From NCBI GenBank assembly GCA_015501605.1, contig JADNRZ010000031.1, positions 1-64,000 of the forward strand: a stretch of 64,000 nucleotides of DNA. Direction: 5' to 3'. The translations under genes were made by a program, and so were the position numbers. Source of the DNA: Panaeolus papilionaceus (Eukaryota > Basidiomycota > Agaricomycetes > Agaricales). Below are positions 12,763 through 24,900 of the stretch, piece after piece; position 1 is the first letter of the stretch, and each line of letters opens with the position of its first letter. The notes below the pieces were generated by a model. It was not told the origin of the DNA and did not search any database. It worked only from the letters and a program-made list of their open reading frames with translations.

Positions 12763-15001
12763 AACACCAAAATCTCGACTTGCTTGACTTTGCAGGGTTT
12801 CTACTTAAAACCTATGATTGCGCACGACACACAACACGTGCGGTATCGCACACAAACGGCACAGAGCACTAAACCAGGCTTTGTTTAATATTCCATATTT
12901 CAATCATTGAACAAGGGCCATGGATTACACTGAGGATGACTGACAAGACACGGAGACCAGCAACCTACAATCCTGAAGGCTAGATAGTACAACTAAGACT
13001 ACATTATTGAATAGATACACTGTTGGGCGTGGAACGGTAAGGTGACGAATGGAATTAAACCGAAATCAAAATGAGCAACAGCAGATGGCCGGGATAGGTG
13101 TGGAGATGATGATGATGACGCAAGCGACGCCAGGGGACGAAACAACGCAATATACTCGGCTGGAAGGACTAGAACTGAGGCAGATGTCGACAACGGTGAT
13201 GTTGGACAACTGGGAGCGATATGAATGAAGACTGGGATCGACTGGGATAAACCGACGTCAGCAGTGATATGCACGTGGGGAGATCTGAGTGAAAAGGTGA
13301 GTGGTGGTGAAGGTGTGACTTGGGGATGAGATAGGTGGATGGAAAAGGAAGGTGAGACGCGCAGTACGAGTTCGTGGGGTCGATATGTGAGAGGAATGAG
13401 AAGATGGGAAGGTGAGGCGAGTGTGAGGAGATGAGACGATGACGGAGGACGATGACGATGAAAACAACGAAAATAAGTGCTGACGAAGGCGTGCGCGGGC
13501 ACCGGACGAAGACAAGGACGAAATACGAAGCTGAAATACGAAATACGAGGGTGGAAAGAGCCTTGAATTCAATGGAAACTAAGTACATGATATATGGAAA
13601 ATCATGGAGATGAAAAGAAAATACTCGAATATCCGGAAACCAAAAGCGCACGGCTCGTGAACGAAGCGCTGATGTGAATACAAATAAACGGAAAATGGGA
13701 GAAAAACCGAAAAATAGGGGGATACCAGTGTGATGCTCATCAGCGGTGACCAAGTACCAAGGCCAATGACGGTGGGTACGGAGCACGACTTGGAAACGAC
13801 GAAATGCGACTGAGGAAACAGACGACCGCTGGCGACACTGAGAAGATGAAACCAAGCTGAAACCAAGCGATAAATGAAGAGAGATAAAATCTGGGAGTCA
13901 AACGGTGATTCGGTTGAAATAGTGCGCTAGTGTGCAGTTGATAAGTAGTTCACCAAGTGAGCTATCTATAAAATCAGAAAGAGAGGTGCATGACAGTTAA
14001 TGAATGAAAAAACCGAACATAAAACGATGAAAGCACACAGAAATGAACATACGAAACTAAGAAAAAGAACATGGAATGGGGATATTGAATAAAACAAGTG
14101 CGGAGGCGAATCGAGTTATGGGGCGCGGTGGCTCCGGGTGAGTGAATGTATTATGAGACATGACAAAATGCGGCGCGACAGCGTGCGTGGGTGCGATTTT
14201 GATCATAGTACATACATACCGCGAGATGGGTTGCGGAAATTGACCAAAATCACAAAAACGGGGGTATGTGGGCTTGAGGTTCATCAACACGTATCTGACC
14301 AGCTGTGTATCGGATTAACCTCCTGTTACAGATGTTTAATCAGTTAAATACATTTAAATAATGGGTTTTCTATCACGAAGTTGATCAAAAGTGCATCTGA
14401 GTGCCGTTGGTGCAGTAAAAGAAAGAAATATTAACAACGGGCACGAGGTTGTTTCTGATACAAGAATCGAAAGATGGTGATGTAAAAGATTACTTGTGTG
14501 GAAGAAAATGGTTTGAGTCTGTCGCACAAATAATGATCGAGAAATAGGCAAAAGGGATGGTGTAGGAGGGTGTAGAGTGGAGGTTTCATAGTAATTGTGA
14601 GAACAGGGACATGGTGCAAGAATCCCTTGTCTGAACGATGAACCAAGTCTAGGCCTATGCAACATAGACCTCTTTAAGGCATGAGAAACAGCCAAAACGA
14701 CCAACTATGCACTCTAATCTCTGTGAAAACAATTGAGGTGTGGGTACTGAGGGTGCTTGAGGGAAGTTAAGGCTATCAAACCAGTAAGGGTGATACAGAT
14801 TTTTGTTTTGTCGTCGTTTATTCATTCTTGAACATAAACGCCTCAGAACCCATATCCTATCTCATCTTCCTTTATACGAAAGTTTTTGCTCTGGTCATCT
14901 TGACTTTCACTTATTTTTCGCAGTAGTTTTAGGGTTTTTCTTGCGAACATTATTCGTTGTAAGTCCAAGTAGTCTCAGGGACAGCTTCAAATCACACTAA
15001 A

Positions 15002-15276
15002 ATGATCCTATGCTTAATTTTTTGGGCTTTTCGGCTGAAAATATGATCTAAATAAGGTTCCCATCGGTCACAGACACCTATTTAGAATGTATAGAGCCTC
15101 ATATTGGCTACTGGCATGGGTTCTGGTAGTGCAGAACATGTATTTATTGACGCGATGATTAAGGATAGGGGCGTGAGAGGGAGGTACATGAGGGACCATG
15201 GGAGCCGATGAGGAACCGAAGAAGTTCGGGAGCCAAAGCGAAATGTCGACTTAACCTGGCGTCTCTCGAACACCGT
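15002..15276 (-). repeat. Right terminal inverted repeat of inner element
   Basis: Reverse complement of 12,488-12,762; I see a single T/G difference near the inner end. Confidence 0.85.
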
Positions 15277-15655
15277 ACCCTTGTTGGTTTAATCTCGCAT
15301 CTCAAAGGTTTTCAGAATGCATAGTTGGCCGTTTCGGTTGGTTCACAATGGCTTTCGTACTGAGTCACCTTTGCCGTCGATTTTCGTCCCAGTCAGTCAA
15401 AGCCTTGGTGTCAGGGGACAACCCCCTAACACTCCTCACGCACCATCACCCACACCGCCTCCCACTCCTGAAGCCGCTATCTCGAACCCTCCACGCCGTT
15501 CCACACACAACACTCGCGCGTCCTAATCACTTAGCCCTCGGTTTATTTACTTCATTCATTTTATTCATTTCACTTGTTATTCGTTTCCCTTACGTTCACA
15601 AAGGATTAGATATCATTTCCGCTAGATTAGATTAACTAGAGTATTTAAGAACGCC

Positions 15656-15703
15656 CACCTGCAGAATAACCGACAACCTTTTCTTTCGGTTTTCCTGCAG
15701 GTG
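15656..15703. repeat. Hairpin-forming palindrome inside the outer element
   Basis: CACCTGCAG at 15,656 is inverted as CTGCAGGTG at 15,695-15,703. The pairing extends through the AACCGA/TCGGTT bases inward, giving a stem near 18 bp with a pyrimidine loop. A second half copy, TTCGGTTTTCCTGCAG, follows near 15,742. Confidence 0.6.
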
Positions 15704-17137
15704 AGCATCTTCTGACATTTGTACCTAGTTAGTGAATGTAATTCGGTTTTCCTGCAGCTTGCCGCGTCGCGTCGCGCAGTCGCTCTGACACTTGGTTCGT
15801 TTTGCTCCCAGTTGTGCTGCGCCGCTGTCGTCTTCCTCAGTTATAGTCCTTCTAGCCTCATATATTGCGTCGTTTCGGCCCTCCGTATCGCTTTTGATGA
15901 ACAGATGATGAGCATCGTGCCCAACTGCGCCTATTTTCGCGTTTTGGACGATTTCGGCAACCTATCACACACCCACCCGCCTACACCACAGTATCAAGAT
16001 CGCAATCAAGCACGCAAACCGTCACGCTCAGCACCATGGCTCACATCTTATCATGTGTCGCACCACATTCACCCAACCCTCAGCTACCATATCCTACACC
16101 TCGATCCCATTCCTCTTCACTTGTTTTATTCCGTATCCCTGATGTTCAATATCCAGTTGCTCCTATCGTTTTCTTTTTTGCCTTTCCATTTAATTCACGT
16201 CATTTAATCTCTCCTTCTCTTTTTATAGATAGCTCAGTTTGTAGTTTATGCATCAACTGTATGCTAGCTTATTGTTACAGTTGGATCCCAGTTTGACTCC
16301 CCAGATTTCGCATAGGAGCTTCGGTTTTGTGTCGTCTCGTCTTCCGGTCGCCACCAGCAGTGTCTGGTTCAGTTATTCGTCGTAATTCGTCTCCCAGTTG
16401 TCTTCCAGTCGTCCTATGTAACCAACATCGTTGGCTTTCGTGCCTAGTCGCTGCCATCATCGGTTTTTAGTCACTTTCAGCCTCAGTATTCGTTTGTATT
16501 GCTTCCAGTCATGCAGCGTCGCCATCGCCAACGTTTCCCTCAATCTCAGTCATCCCAGATTTCGTATGTCACCCAGTTATTTCCCTCAGTGTCACCATCG
16601 CCAACCTGAACCCCTCTTCGTCGTCATCCGGACCCCACGACCTTGCAACGGGGCATACTCACATTAATTCACTCACTCGGCACCATCACCATCACCCTCA
16701 CCCTCACATTTCCACCTACCGCCGCATTTGGTTTTGGTTTTGTTTCCACTTGTCATCCCACTGTCCAGCGCTCAACACCAAATGTCATCTTAACCGTAGC
16801 TCTTTGGACTCCACATACTTGCAGCCGAGCTGCAAGCATACATACCTCATTTTTTATCACTCACCCTGCATTGTCACCATCATCCTCACACTTATCCCAT
16901 CCGTATACCATTGCTCATTTTGTGTTGTTTTATTTTCAACATTTCTCATCCTATCATCAGGTGCTGATCAGGGCAGTCTATTGAATAGTGTAGTATTTTG
17001 GAGTGTGTAAAAGCCATTTCAAGTGGGAATAATGCTTAGTCGGACTGTCTATCCCTCAGCATTGTAGGCGTCTTTTTTCTTCATAGGTTACAAGTAGGAA
17101 CTCCCCTCAAATGCAAGGAAGTCAAGGCTTCAGTGTT

Positions 17138-17411
17138 ATGATCTTATGCTTGATTTTTGAAGCTTTTCCACTAGAAATTGGTTTAAATAAGATTTTAATA
17201 GGTAATAAACACCCTTTTAGAGTGTATAGAACCTTATATTGCCTACTGGTATGGGTTCTGATTGTGTAGAATGTGCACTTATCGACAGGATGATTAATGA
17301 TAGGGGCGTGAGAGGGAGGTACATGATGTAGCACGGGAGCCGACGAGGAACCGAACAAGTTCGGGTGCCAAAGCGAGATGTCGAGTTAACCTGGCGTCTC
17401 CGGAACACCGT
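17138..17411 (-). repeat. Right terminal inverted repeat of outer element
   Basis: Reverse complement of 11,960-12,233. The wc-1-bearing unit 3 begins about 60 bp further on. Confidence 0.8.
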
Positions 17412-17474
17412 AATCGATGAATGCCATCGAGTTTGAGCTTGGGTACTGCTTCCAGTTTGGGTTTGGGTTTGGTT

Positions 17475-18990
17475 GTGGGATCATGACCTAGATGGTGGGA
17501 CATACTCCGTGTAATACTCTATACAGTGAGATGGTAGCTGATGATAACTAGCTATAAAGGATGATCAGCGCAGGTCGCATATGGAACCTACACAGTAGTT
17601 GACATGATACAGTGCGAAAAGCTACCAAAGTCCGAGGTTATTCAGCTTAATTCAAGGGGAACAGGCACAGGCTGGCGTTTTGCGGGAGATTAGATCCACT
17701 CGCAGAGCAGACATCGGTTGTGGACGACGCGGTGGTTTGAATTCGTGATAAGGGCAGATAAAAGCGTGGTAAGCAAGTGAGAGTCGGTTGATAAGAACGA
17801 GGGCCTCAGAGGCGGGTTATTCGGTTGCCTTTATCGCTTGATTGATGTATTAAAGTCTTCGTTATAATTATCCATCTTTCATGGATGACAAGGAGTGTAA
17901 GATTTAGGTACGTCGACTCCCAGGCTTGAAGGTAAGTACTGAAAGGACGGACGATTCTGCGATGGAATTGCCGATGCGGCGGGAAATACAAGTGGGTCTG
18001 GGTCAAGTTGATGCTGTTCATGTTGGGTTGTATGATGAGTGATGGGAGATGCTAAGTCAAAGTCGAGATAAAGAACAGTCGGACGCGCCTCGTTACGTAT
18101 TGAAGTGCGCGAGCAAGTGGGCGGATGAGTGGGTTCGGTTGGGTTCGTTCGTTCGTTCGTTCGTTCGATGCCAGACAGGGCTGGTTATTAATTAATTAAA
18201 CATTTTTATTTGCTTATGGGATAAAAATAACCAATAATTTAAATAAATTAGAAATTTATAAAATTATTTCAAGATTAAAAGCAAGGACGTGATTGGTGGA
18301 GATATTCGGAGTTCATGCGGGGGCCGGGATTTGATTTATCTAGGTTACGGTACGAAATAAACTCAACAGAACTCGACTCAACGAAGTGAGGTTGAGAGAG
18401 AGAGAGCGTTATTTATTAATTGGTTAATTTCAAATCAGTTGAAAAATAATACGGGTAAGAAAAGAAAGGAAAGCATGCAGGTTCTGGGTTAACGAATGCG
18501 GGAAATGGACGTGAACGTTTGAACCCTGAGTCCCACCCTCAATCTAACTCCAGAATAGAAGTGATGTAAGGAATGTATGTATGTAGATGTAAACAGATGC
18601 GCCTTGGCTTTGTTATTCGCTCCGCTTCTTTCTTTCCTTCCTTCATCATCATCCCTTTGCACCACTTTGCTTCACTTCACCCTCAGCTTGATTTTCTTCA
18701 TTGGTCTTCATCCCTTCGTCTCGTCTTCGTCTTTCTGCTTTTTCTAATTTTCTTTCGGGCTTTGGGAGCGACTTGTGTTCAGTTCAAGCGTAATTCATCT
18801 CAACACTCAAGCGAAGTGGGTATTCGGCTGCTGTTGCTTGAAGACCGCTCTTTTTCTTTCTTGCTTATTTACTCGTCGCTTCTGTCTAGGACGACACCCA
18901 TCATCATCGTCACTTACTCCACGCAACGAGGACCTCTCACCATCGTCCTCACACTTGACTCAACTCAAGTAAACAACTCAGGAATCTGCC
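17475..18990 (+). promoter_or_regulatory. Upstream region of wc-1
   Basis: About 1.5 kb without a gene before the wc-1 start. It holds a TTCG tetranucleotide repeat (18,144-18,167), an AT-rich block (18,185-18,285) and a CT-rich leader just before the ATG. All of these recur in unit 1 and, more decayed, in unit 2. No single transcription-factor site can be named with confidence. Confidence 0.4.
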
Positions 18991-21900
18991 ATGGCTAATG
19001 TATTCGGAATCGGATGGATAGATGGAATGGGATATACGCAGGCTGGTGGAGCGTCATTATCATCATCATCATCATCATCAACAAGAGGAACAACAGCGGC
19101 GGGTATGGCTCCATATGCGGCGTCGCCGTCATCATCAACGACGGGAACATCAACACCACCAGGCGGGACAACTACGAGACCGGGAACGGGAACGGGGGTG
19201 GGGATGGGCCTGATGGTGGGCTCGGGACCGGGGGCGGATATCAGTGTCAATGTCAACGCTAGTGGGAGTGATGGAGGAGGTGCGGGAGCGGGTGGTTCTA
19301 GCGCAATGCTAGGAGAAGGACAGCCTGGACAGCAAGGATCGGCAGAGGGTTTTTTCTCGTTACAAGAGATGGGGGTGGGGGTGTATTTTGAAGAGCTGGG
19401 GGTGGAGGGAAGGGAGGGGTTGAGGTATCCTGAGGAGGAGTCCCGTCAGCAGCCTCAGCATCAACAGCAGGGTCAGCAGCAGGGTCTACATCACCAACCC
19501 CAACATCAACGTGACACCCCCCAAAACCAACACCTACAACAGCAACAGCAACAGCAACACCAGCTCTCCCTGCAATTTCCCTCATTCGTGTACGCTCCCT
19601 CTGGTCCGCCGATGTTGATCCCCGGCGGCGGCGCTGAAGTTGTGCCGCTGAGCAGTGATGCGTGGTGTCGGTGGAATGGATTTCAGCCGTTGAGTTTGGG
19701 GTTGGGTGCTGGGTGAGTTTTTTTTCACTTTTGGATGATATTTTGGTGTTGGTTTTTCTCTCGTTTTTCACTTTGTTCGTTTTACTTCACGTCTTCTTTA
19801 TTTCTCTCCTTTTTCTTTTTCTATTTTATTTTACCATACCCTTTTTCTCTTATCATCCCTCTCGCTATCCATCCCCCATCCCCCCCATGTCGTGCAACCA
19901 TTCTGGGTGAAGGTTGAACTTTGACCCTACTCCACCCCACGTTGCATCCTTTTTTTGGATTTACTTAGCGTGCGTGGGGTGACGGCACTCCGAACGCTGC
20001 TCGCATTCCTCCTTGCATGTTCTGCGGTGGTGGTCAAATGATGACATTATCTGGATGAGATGGGGGTGCAGATACTGTTGGGAGGATGGATGGATTCAAT
20101 TGATGCGAGGATGGATGGATTGATGCGAGGATGAGCTGTGAACGAATGGGAGGGGTGCGTGCGTGTGATTGGATGGCCGAGCGAGCGAATGCGAATGAGG
20201 GAACTGATGTCAGTTTGTGCTTCTTGCTTCTTGCTTCTTGCTGTCATCTACGTCTGCGTCTGGGGTTGTGTCGGTTCTTATCTGGGTTTTGGCTTGATAT
20301 CGCCGTCCTCGACGACGTCCACCGTTATCCTGCCCTGTCTGGCCTCTCTAACTTCATTGATTGATTGTTTGACTTGACGCTGGTAAAAGTGAAGCTACCC
20401 TTTCTCTTTTTGGTTTCTTCTCATCTCTTTATTTCTCTTATTTTCTCATCGTTTTTATTTCGCTCCCGGATCGTGCTACCCTCGTCCGTTGAGAGCTATT
20501 GCACCCTCACCGGTGTTGCTGTGTCCTGACACCGTTGGTTACGCTGGTGTGGGGGACACCGCAGGACCACTACGCTATGTGCGTATTTACATCATGCATG
20601 TGTGCGTGCGTGTGTGCGTGTCAATGTCTCACCTCACTTTGGGCCTCTGACCTCGCTTTTACCGTGCGCATTCTCTGACGTTCCGGGGCTGAGGTTAACT
20701 TGCCTCGTTTTCTCAACTTCTTCCTTTTCTTCTTCCTCTTCTTCGTGTGCTTTCTCCTTTATATTCAGGACACCACAAGAGGCTTAGCGTGGTCATCTGG
20801 TTAGTGTCATGCCGCACATTCTGGGGTGTTTTTGGAAGCGACCCTTTCATCTTTCAATTCAGACCCTTCGCGTAGTGGGGCTTCTCTTTCTGTTTTATTT
20901 TATTTTTGGCGGCTGCGGTCGTCTTCTTTGGGCTCATCTTTCGTTCTTCTCTCTTCTTGCCCTGGGTTTTGCTCTCCACGATCCAGCTCGACGCCATGCA
21001 CACCTGACTTCATCTCGTTTACTTCATCTCGTGCCCATCCTGCAACGCATCCTTCACTGAATTGAATTGAATGCCGGGCCTCGTAAACGCGTGTTACATA
21101 TAGGATGTCATATTGATGTCGTACAGCCATGGCGTTGACGTTAGGGCATACGGGGCCCGGGGGGGGGGGGGGGGGGTTCGCGGGAGCGTTTGTGTCAGGG
21201 TCTTGTTTGGGGTGATCCTGCATGGCTGACCTACCGTGTATGGTGATTTGACCCGGTCGGCATGCTACCCAATTCAATTGAGTGGGTTTGACGGCTGTGA
21301 TTAGCTCAGGGCGAGGCGGGAGGGGGCGTCGGGATGATGGCGATGGAGGAGCTTTTTTGAACTCTGTTTTTGAATGGCGAGGTGTTAGGGTGGGGTGTGG
21401 TTTACGTCCTACCTCTGCTTTTTTTTTTTGGACTGCGCTTTGTTTTACGTTTTTGAGTTTTTGAGGCGTGGTTTTTTGAGGCGGGTTTGTCATGGGTATA
21501 TCTGTTCTGGGCGAGGCGTGGTTTGGGTGGTGTCGTTTGAGTCCTCTCTCTCTCTCTCTCTTCATCGCTCCCTCAATCATATTTCTTACACCGTTCTTCC
21601 TTCTTTGTTTCTTCGCTATTCACTCTATCTTATTCTATCCTCTTGTCATACCCTACATCCGGTCAATATCACTGAACTAATCACCCTCATCTTTTTCGTG
21701 TCCTATTTTGCAGATCGTCGTATCCGATTACTTCACCGCATCCATCATCACCACAGGCGCAGCTACAACAAGCTCAAGGACAACCGAATTCTCAATCACA
21801 TACGCCGTCCGTGGTGGATACAGGACCTATGCGTCGCTCGTCGGTTCAACAACACCCTCAACCGTACGCTCAGAATCACCAACACCAAAACCAACATCAA

Positions 21901-24900
21901 CATCAAAATCACCAACATCAACATCAACCTCAACCTCAACCACGACAGCATTCTCCGCCTCAGGCGTTCCACAACCCCCAACACCATTCCCAACACCAAC
22001 CTCACCAACCTCACCAGCACCAGCACCAGCAGTACCAGTACTACGACTCGCCATTTTCCAACGCGTTGTCGCCGGCTGAGACGCTATCGGGCGCGCCTAC
22101 GCCTGTGGTTGTCCCCTGTACGCCGGGAAGAGATGGGGAGGTAGATGAATTTTCGGGGGAAGGGATTGGGAGGATGCCGTTTGAGTTTTTGGATCAGGAG
22201 TATGATCGCGAACATGAGCAGGAGAAGGAGGGGGTAAATGGGGGAGGGTTTGGTGGAAGGTTTGGGTGGGGTGGAGAAGCGGGGTTTACGCTAGGTTTAG
22301 GTTTAGCGCACGTGCAAGCTCAGACTCAGGTTCAGGCGCGGAATGGAGGTGGGCACGCGGATGCCTCGGGTTCTGGGTCTGGGTTGTTGGCACGAGCTCA
22401 ACCACAACATCAACCACGACAACATCCATACGGTGCCTTGTCTCCCACTGTCCCCAACACGACTACCATCCAACACCCAACGACTCCGGGGATCATAGTA
22501 GGGAATAGGAGCGCTGAGATGCAGATGGAGAGAGGGATGGAGAGGGGGATGGGGATGGAGTTTGATATGGACGTCAACGCACGCTTACTAGACAGTGGAA
22601 TGGAGAGGGAGAGGGAGACACTACCCGGGACGAGGAGTGTGCCTGCACCGGGACCTAGGGGTCCTGTGAGGGGCCCTCCAGGAGTGATATCGCTGCAAGC
22701 AATCTCGGCGGTACGAGGAACGGGATCGGGATCAGGGATGGCGAGAGCGAGAGCGCAAAGGGCGCGGGATAAGCACCCGATTTCGTCTACGAGGCCGTTG
22801 ATGATCTCGACGAGCAGCGTTGCGAGTGCGATATCGAGCATGTTACCGCCGACGCCGACGCCGGGCGGGATGCATAATGCGGGAAGTGTGCCTGTGGCGA
22901 TGACGATGGGGATCCCGGTGAGAGCGTTGCCGGTGGCGTTTAATAAGGCGGTGGAGAGGAGGGGGAGTGTGGTGTCGAGTGGGGGGAGCGATGGTCAGTG
23001 TACACCTGTTGGGTTGTTGTCGCCTGGTGTGAGACAGGCTAGGTTGCAGGAGATGAGCCGGCTAACTCAGAGCAAAAATGGAGGTGGGACGCATGGTGAT
23101 ACGGAGGGTGGAGGAGTGGGGGTGGGAGACGAGGCGGATGGAGAGGGAGAGGTTGTACCGGTTCCTGTTGAGGTGTTGGGAGGGGAGATGTGGGACCAGG
23201 GAGACGAGTTTGAGCGGGATGGTGGTATCATCAGCACCGGCAGCCCCAATGACATCTGCGCCACCAGCAATACGAGTATCGTCAATGTGACCCCGCATAT
23301 TAACATCAAGCCTCCCCCGAGCACGTTCGCTATCCCCCGCTCCCTCCCTATGTATTCCTCGACGGGCTTTGACGTGATGGGCTTGCTTTCGCGGGTGGTA
23401 ATGCGGAAGCATAAGAGGATTGATTTGGGGCCTGTGGATATGAGTTGTAGTTTTGTTGTTGTGGATGTGCGGAGGTGAGTTTTTTTTTCTATCTCTTTCT
23501 TTTCCCGTTGATGTTTGCTTTTGCTAATTTGCTCGACCCACTGTGATAGACACGATTCGCCGATTGTGTATGCTTCGAAATCGTTCCTTGATTTGACGGG
23601 GTACGCGGAGGAAGAAGTGATAGGGAGGAACTGTCGCTTTCTACAGGGTCCGCCGAAGATCGTAGGACCGCTCCCTGCACCACCCTCAAGCCTCGGAATT
23701 ACCCACCCCTCATCTGAACTTGCCCTCACCCACCTCCAAAACGACCCGCAACGCACCCTCGTCGAGTCTTCAGTGATGAAAGGCGCGCACAGGGAGCACA
23801 CATCGAATGAGGCGGTGGCGCATTTGAGGAAGCATTTGCTGGATAATAAGGAGTGTCAGGCGACGTTGATGAATTATAGGAGGGACGGGACGGCGTTTAT
23901 GAATCTCGTCAGTGTGATACCTGTGCGTGGGGGCGGAAGGACGTCGGACCCTGGTACGAGGCGTCAGCGCCGCGTTAAAGCGACTACTGGGGAAGGGGAG
24001 GAAGAGTGGGAGAGCGTGGAAGAGGAGGACGATGACGAGGTTGCGTATCATGTGGGTTTCCAGGTCGATTTGGCGGAGCAGCCCCAGGCGATATTGGAGA
24101 AGATGAGAGAGGGGAGTTGGATGAGGAATTATGAGGGGAGTAGGAGGGTTGTGGATGTGGGGAGGCATCAGCAACAGCATCAGCCACAACAAAACCAACA
24201 CCAGCAAGGGCGAGCTCATCCGTACGCGCAAACCCAACGCCCGCAGGCTGGGCAGGGTCAGCAGAAGAGACAGCACCCGGTGCTTTCGACGGTTGTGATG
24301 TCAGATGAGCTGAAGAGGGTGTTGAGGAGGTGGGTGAAGAGGGCGTTGAGGAATGGGAAGGAAGGGGAGAGGTGGTTTGAGGAGCTGGGTGTTAGTGTTG
24401 GTATCTCACCCTTGAGTGGTGCGAAGGAGAGTGCGCGAAGGGTTGAAGAGGGAAGGGAGGATGATGCGGGGCAGTCTCCATCGATGATCGCTGCATCATC
24501 ATCGTCACCGGGGAATACACCGTTGGACTTGGATGCTCCTGAGACGCCCGCGGAGAATGCTGTTATTACGGGTATTTTGCACCCGACGTCACCGCATACG
24601 TCTCATATATTGCATGCGATTATTTTGAGGTATATGCCTGATTTGGTGCATGTGGTTAGTTTGAAGGGGAGCTTTTTGTATGTGGGTGGGAGTGTGGAGA
24701 AGTTGGTTGGGTGGGGGAAGGAGGGCGAGAGGGCGAGTGGTGCGGGTGCGGGTGCAGAAAGTGATGAAACAAGGGGAGTAGAAGGAGAGGAAGAAGTGGG
24801 AAGTGGGACAACGGAGCGAAGGCACCTTGCACTTTCTGGGATCGCGGATTTCGCGTTCAAGGGAGATGTCGTGCCTCTGATGAGGGAGTTGAAAGAGGGG

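Larger units (their letters stand above)
12488..15276. mobile_element. Inner long-TIR transposon, 2.79 kb, with 8-bp target duplication
   Basis: The terminal inverted repeats at 12,488-12,762 and 15,002-15,276 are 275 bp and almost identical. The element is flanked by ACCCTTGT at 12,480-12,487 and again at 15,277-15,284. Because the bases beside the ends are T and A, a 6-bp duplication with ends TACGGTG is equally consistent. Eight bases would fit the hAT or P-like superfamilies. The ends are clearly related to those of the outer element, so one family member jumped into another. The interior has only long minus-strand low-complexity frames and no recognisable transposase, so it is probably non-autonomous. 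Confidence 0.82.
11960..17411. mobile_element. Outer long-TIR transposon, 5.45 kb, interrupted by a related element
   Basis: The ends are inverted repeats at 11,960-12,233 and 17,138-17,411 (about 274 bp, near identical), starting ACGGTGTTCCGGAGACGCC. The inner element at 12,488-15,276 splits the interior. The rest (12,234-12,479 and 15,285-17,137) shows no transposase. It is pyrimidine-rich on the plus strand and matches the interior of the inner element and a fragment at 54,990-55,840. The flanking bases show no clear target duplication, unlike the inner element. It lies exactly between duplication units 2 and 3. A non-autonomous DNA transposon is the best reading. Confidence 0.75.
17475..21260 (+). 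repeat. Segmental duplication unit 3: native front end of wc-1
   Basis: This stretch contains the upstream region, exon 1 and most of intron 1 of the complete wc-1 gene and is the likely source of units 1 and 2. Similarity to the other units runs from the motif TGGGATCATGACCTAG at 17,475, through the AT-rich block near 18,185-18,285, to about 21,260, inside intron 1. Beyond this point only unit 3 continues into the rest of wc-1. Confidence 0.8.

Noticed and set aside
12999..13866. Long minus-strand frames inside the inner transposon
   Set aside because: They are low-complexity, overlap one another in several frames and show no transposase motif; likely non-coding composition bias.
20900..21580. 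A 226-codon minus-strand frame across wc-1 intron 1
   Set aside because: It lies in an intron, is low-complexity and runs through the poly(G) tract; no domain is seen.
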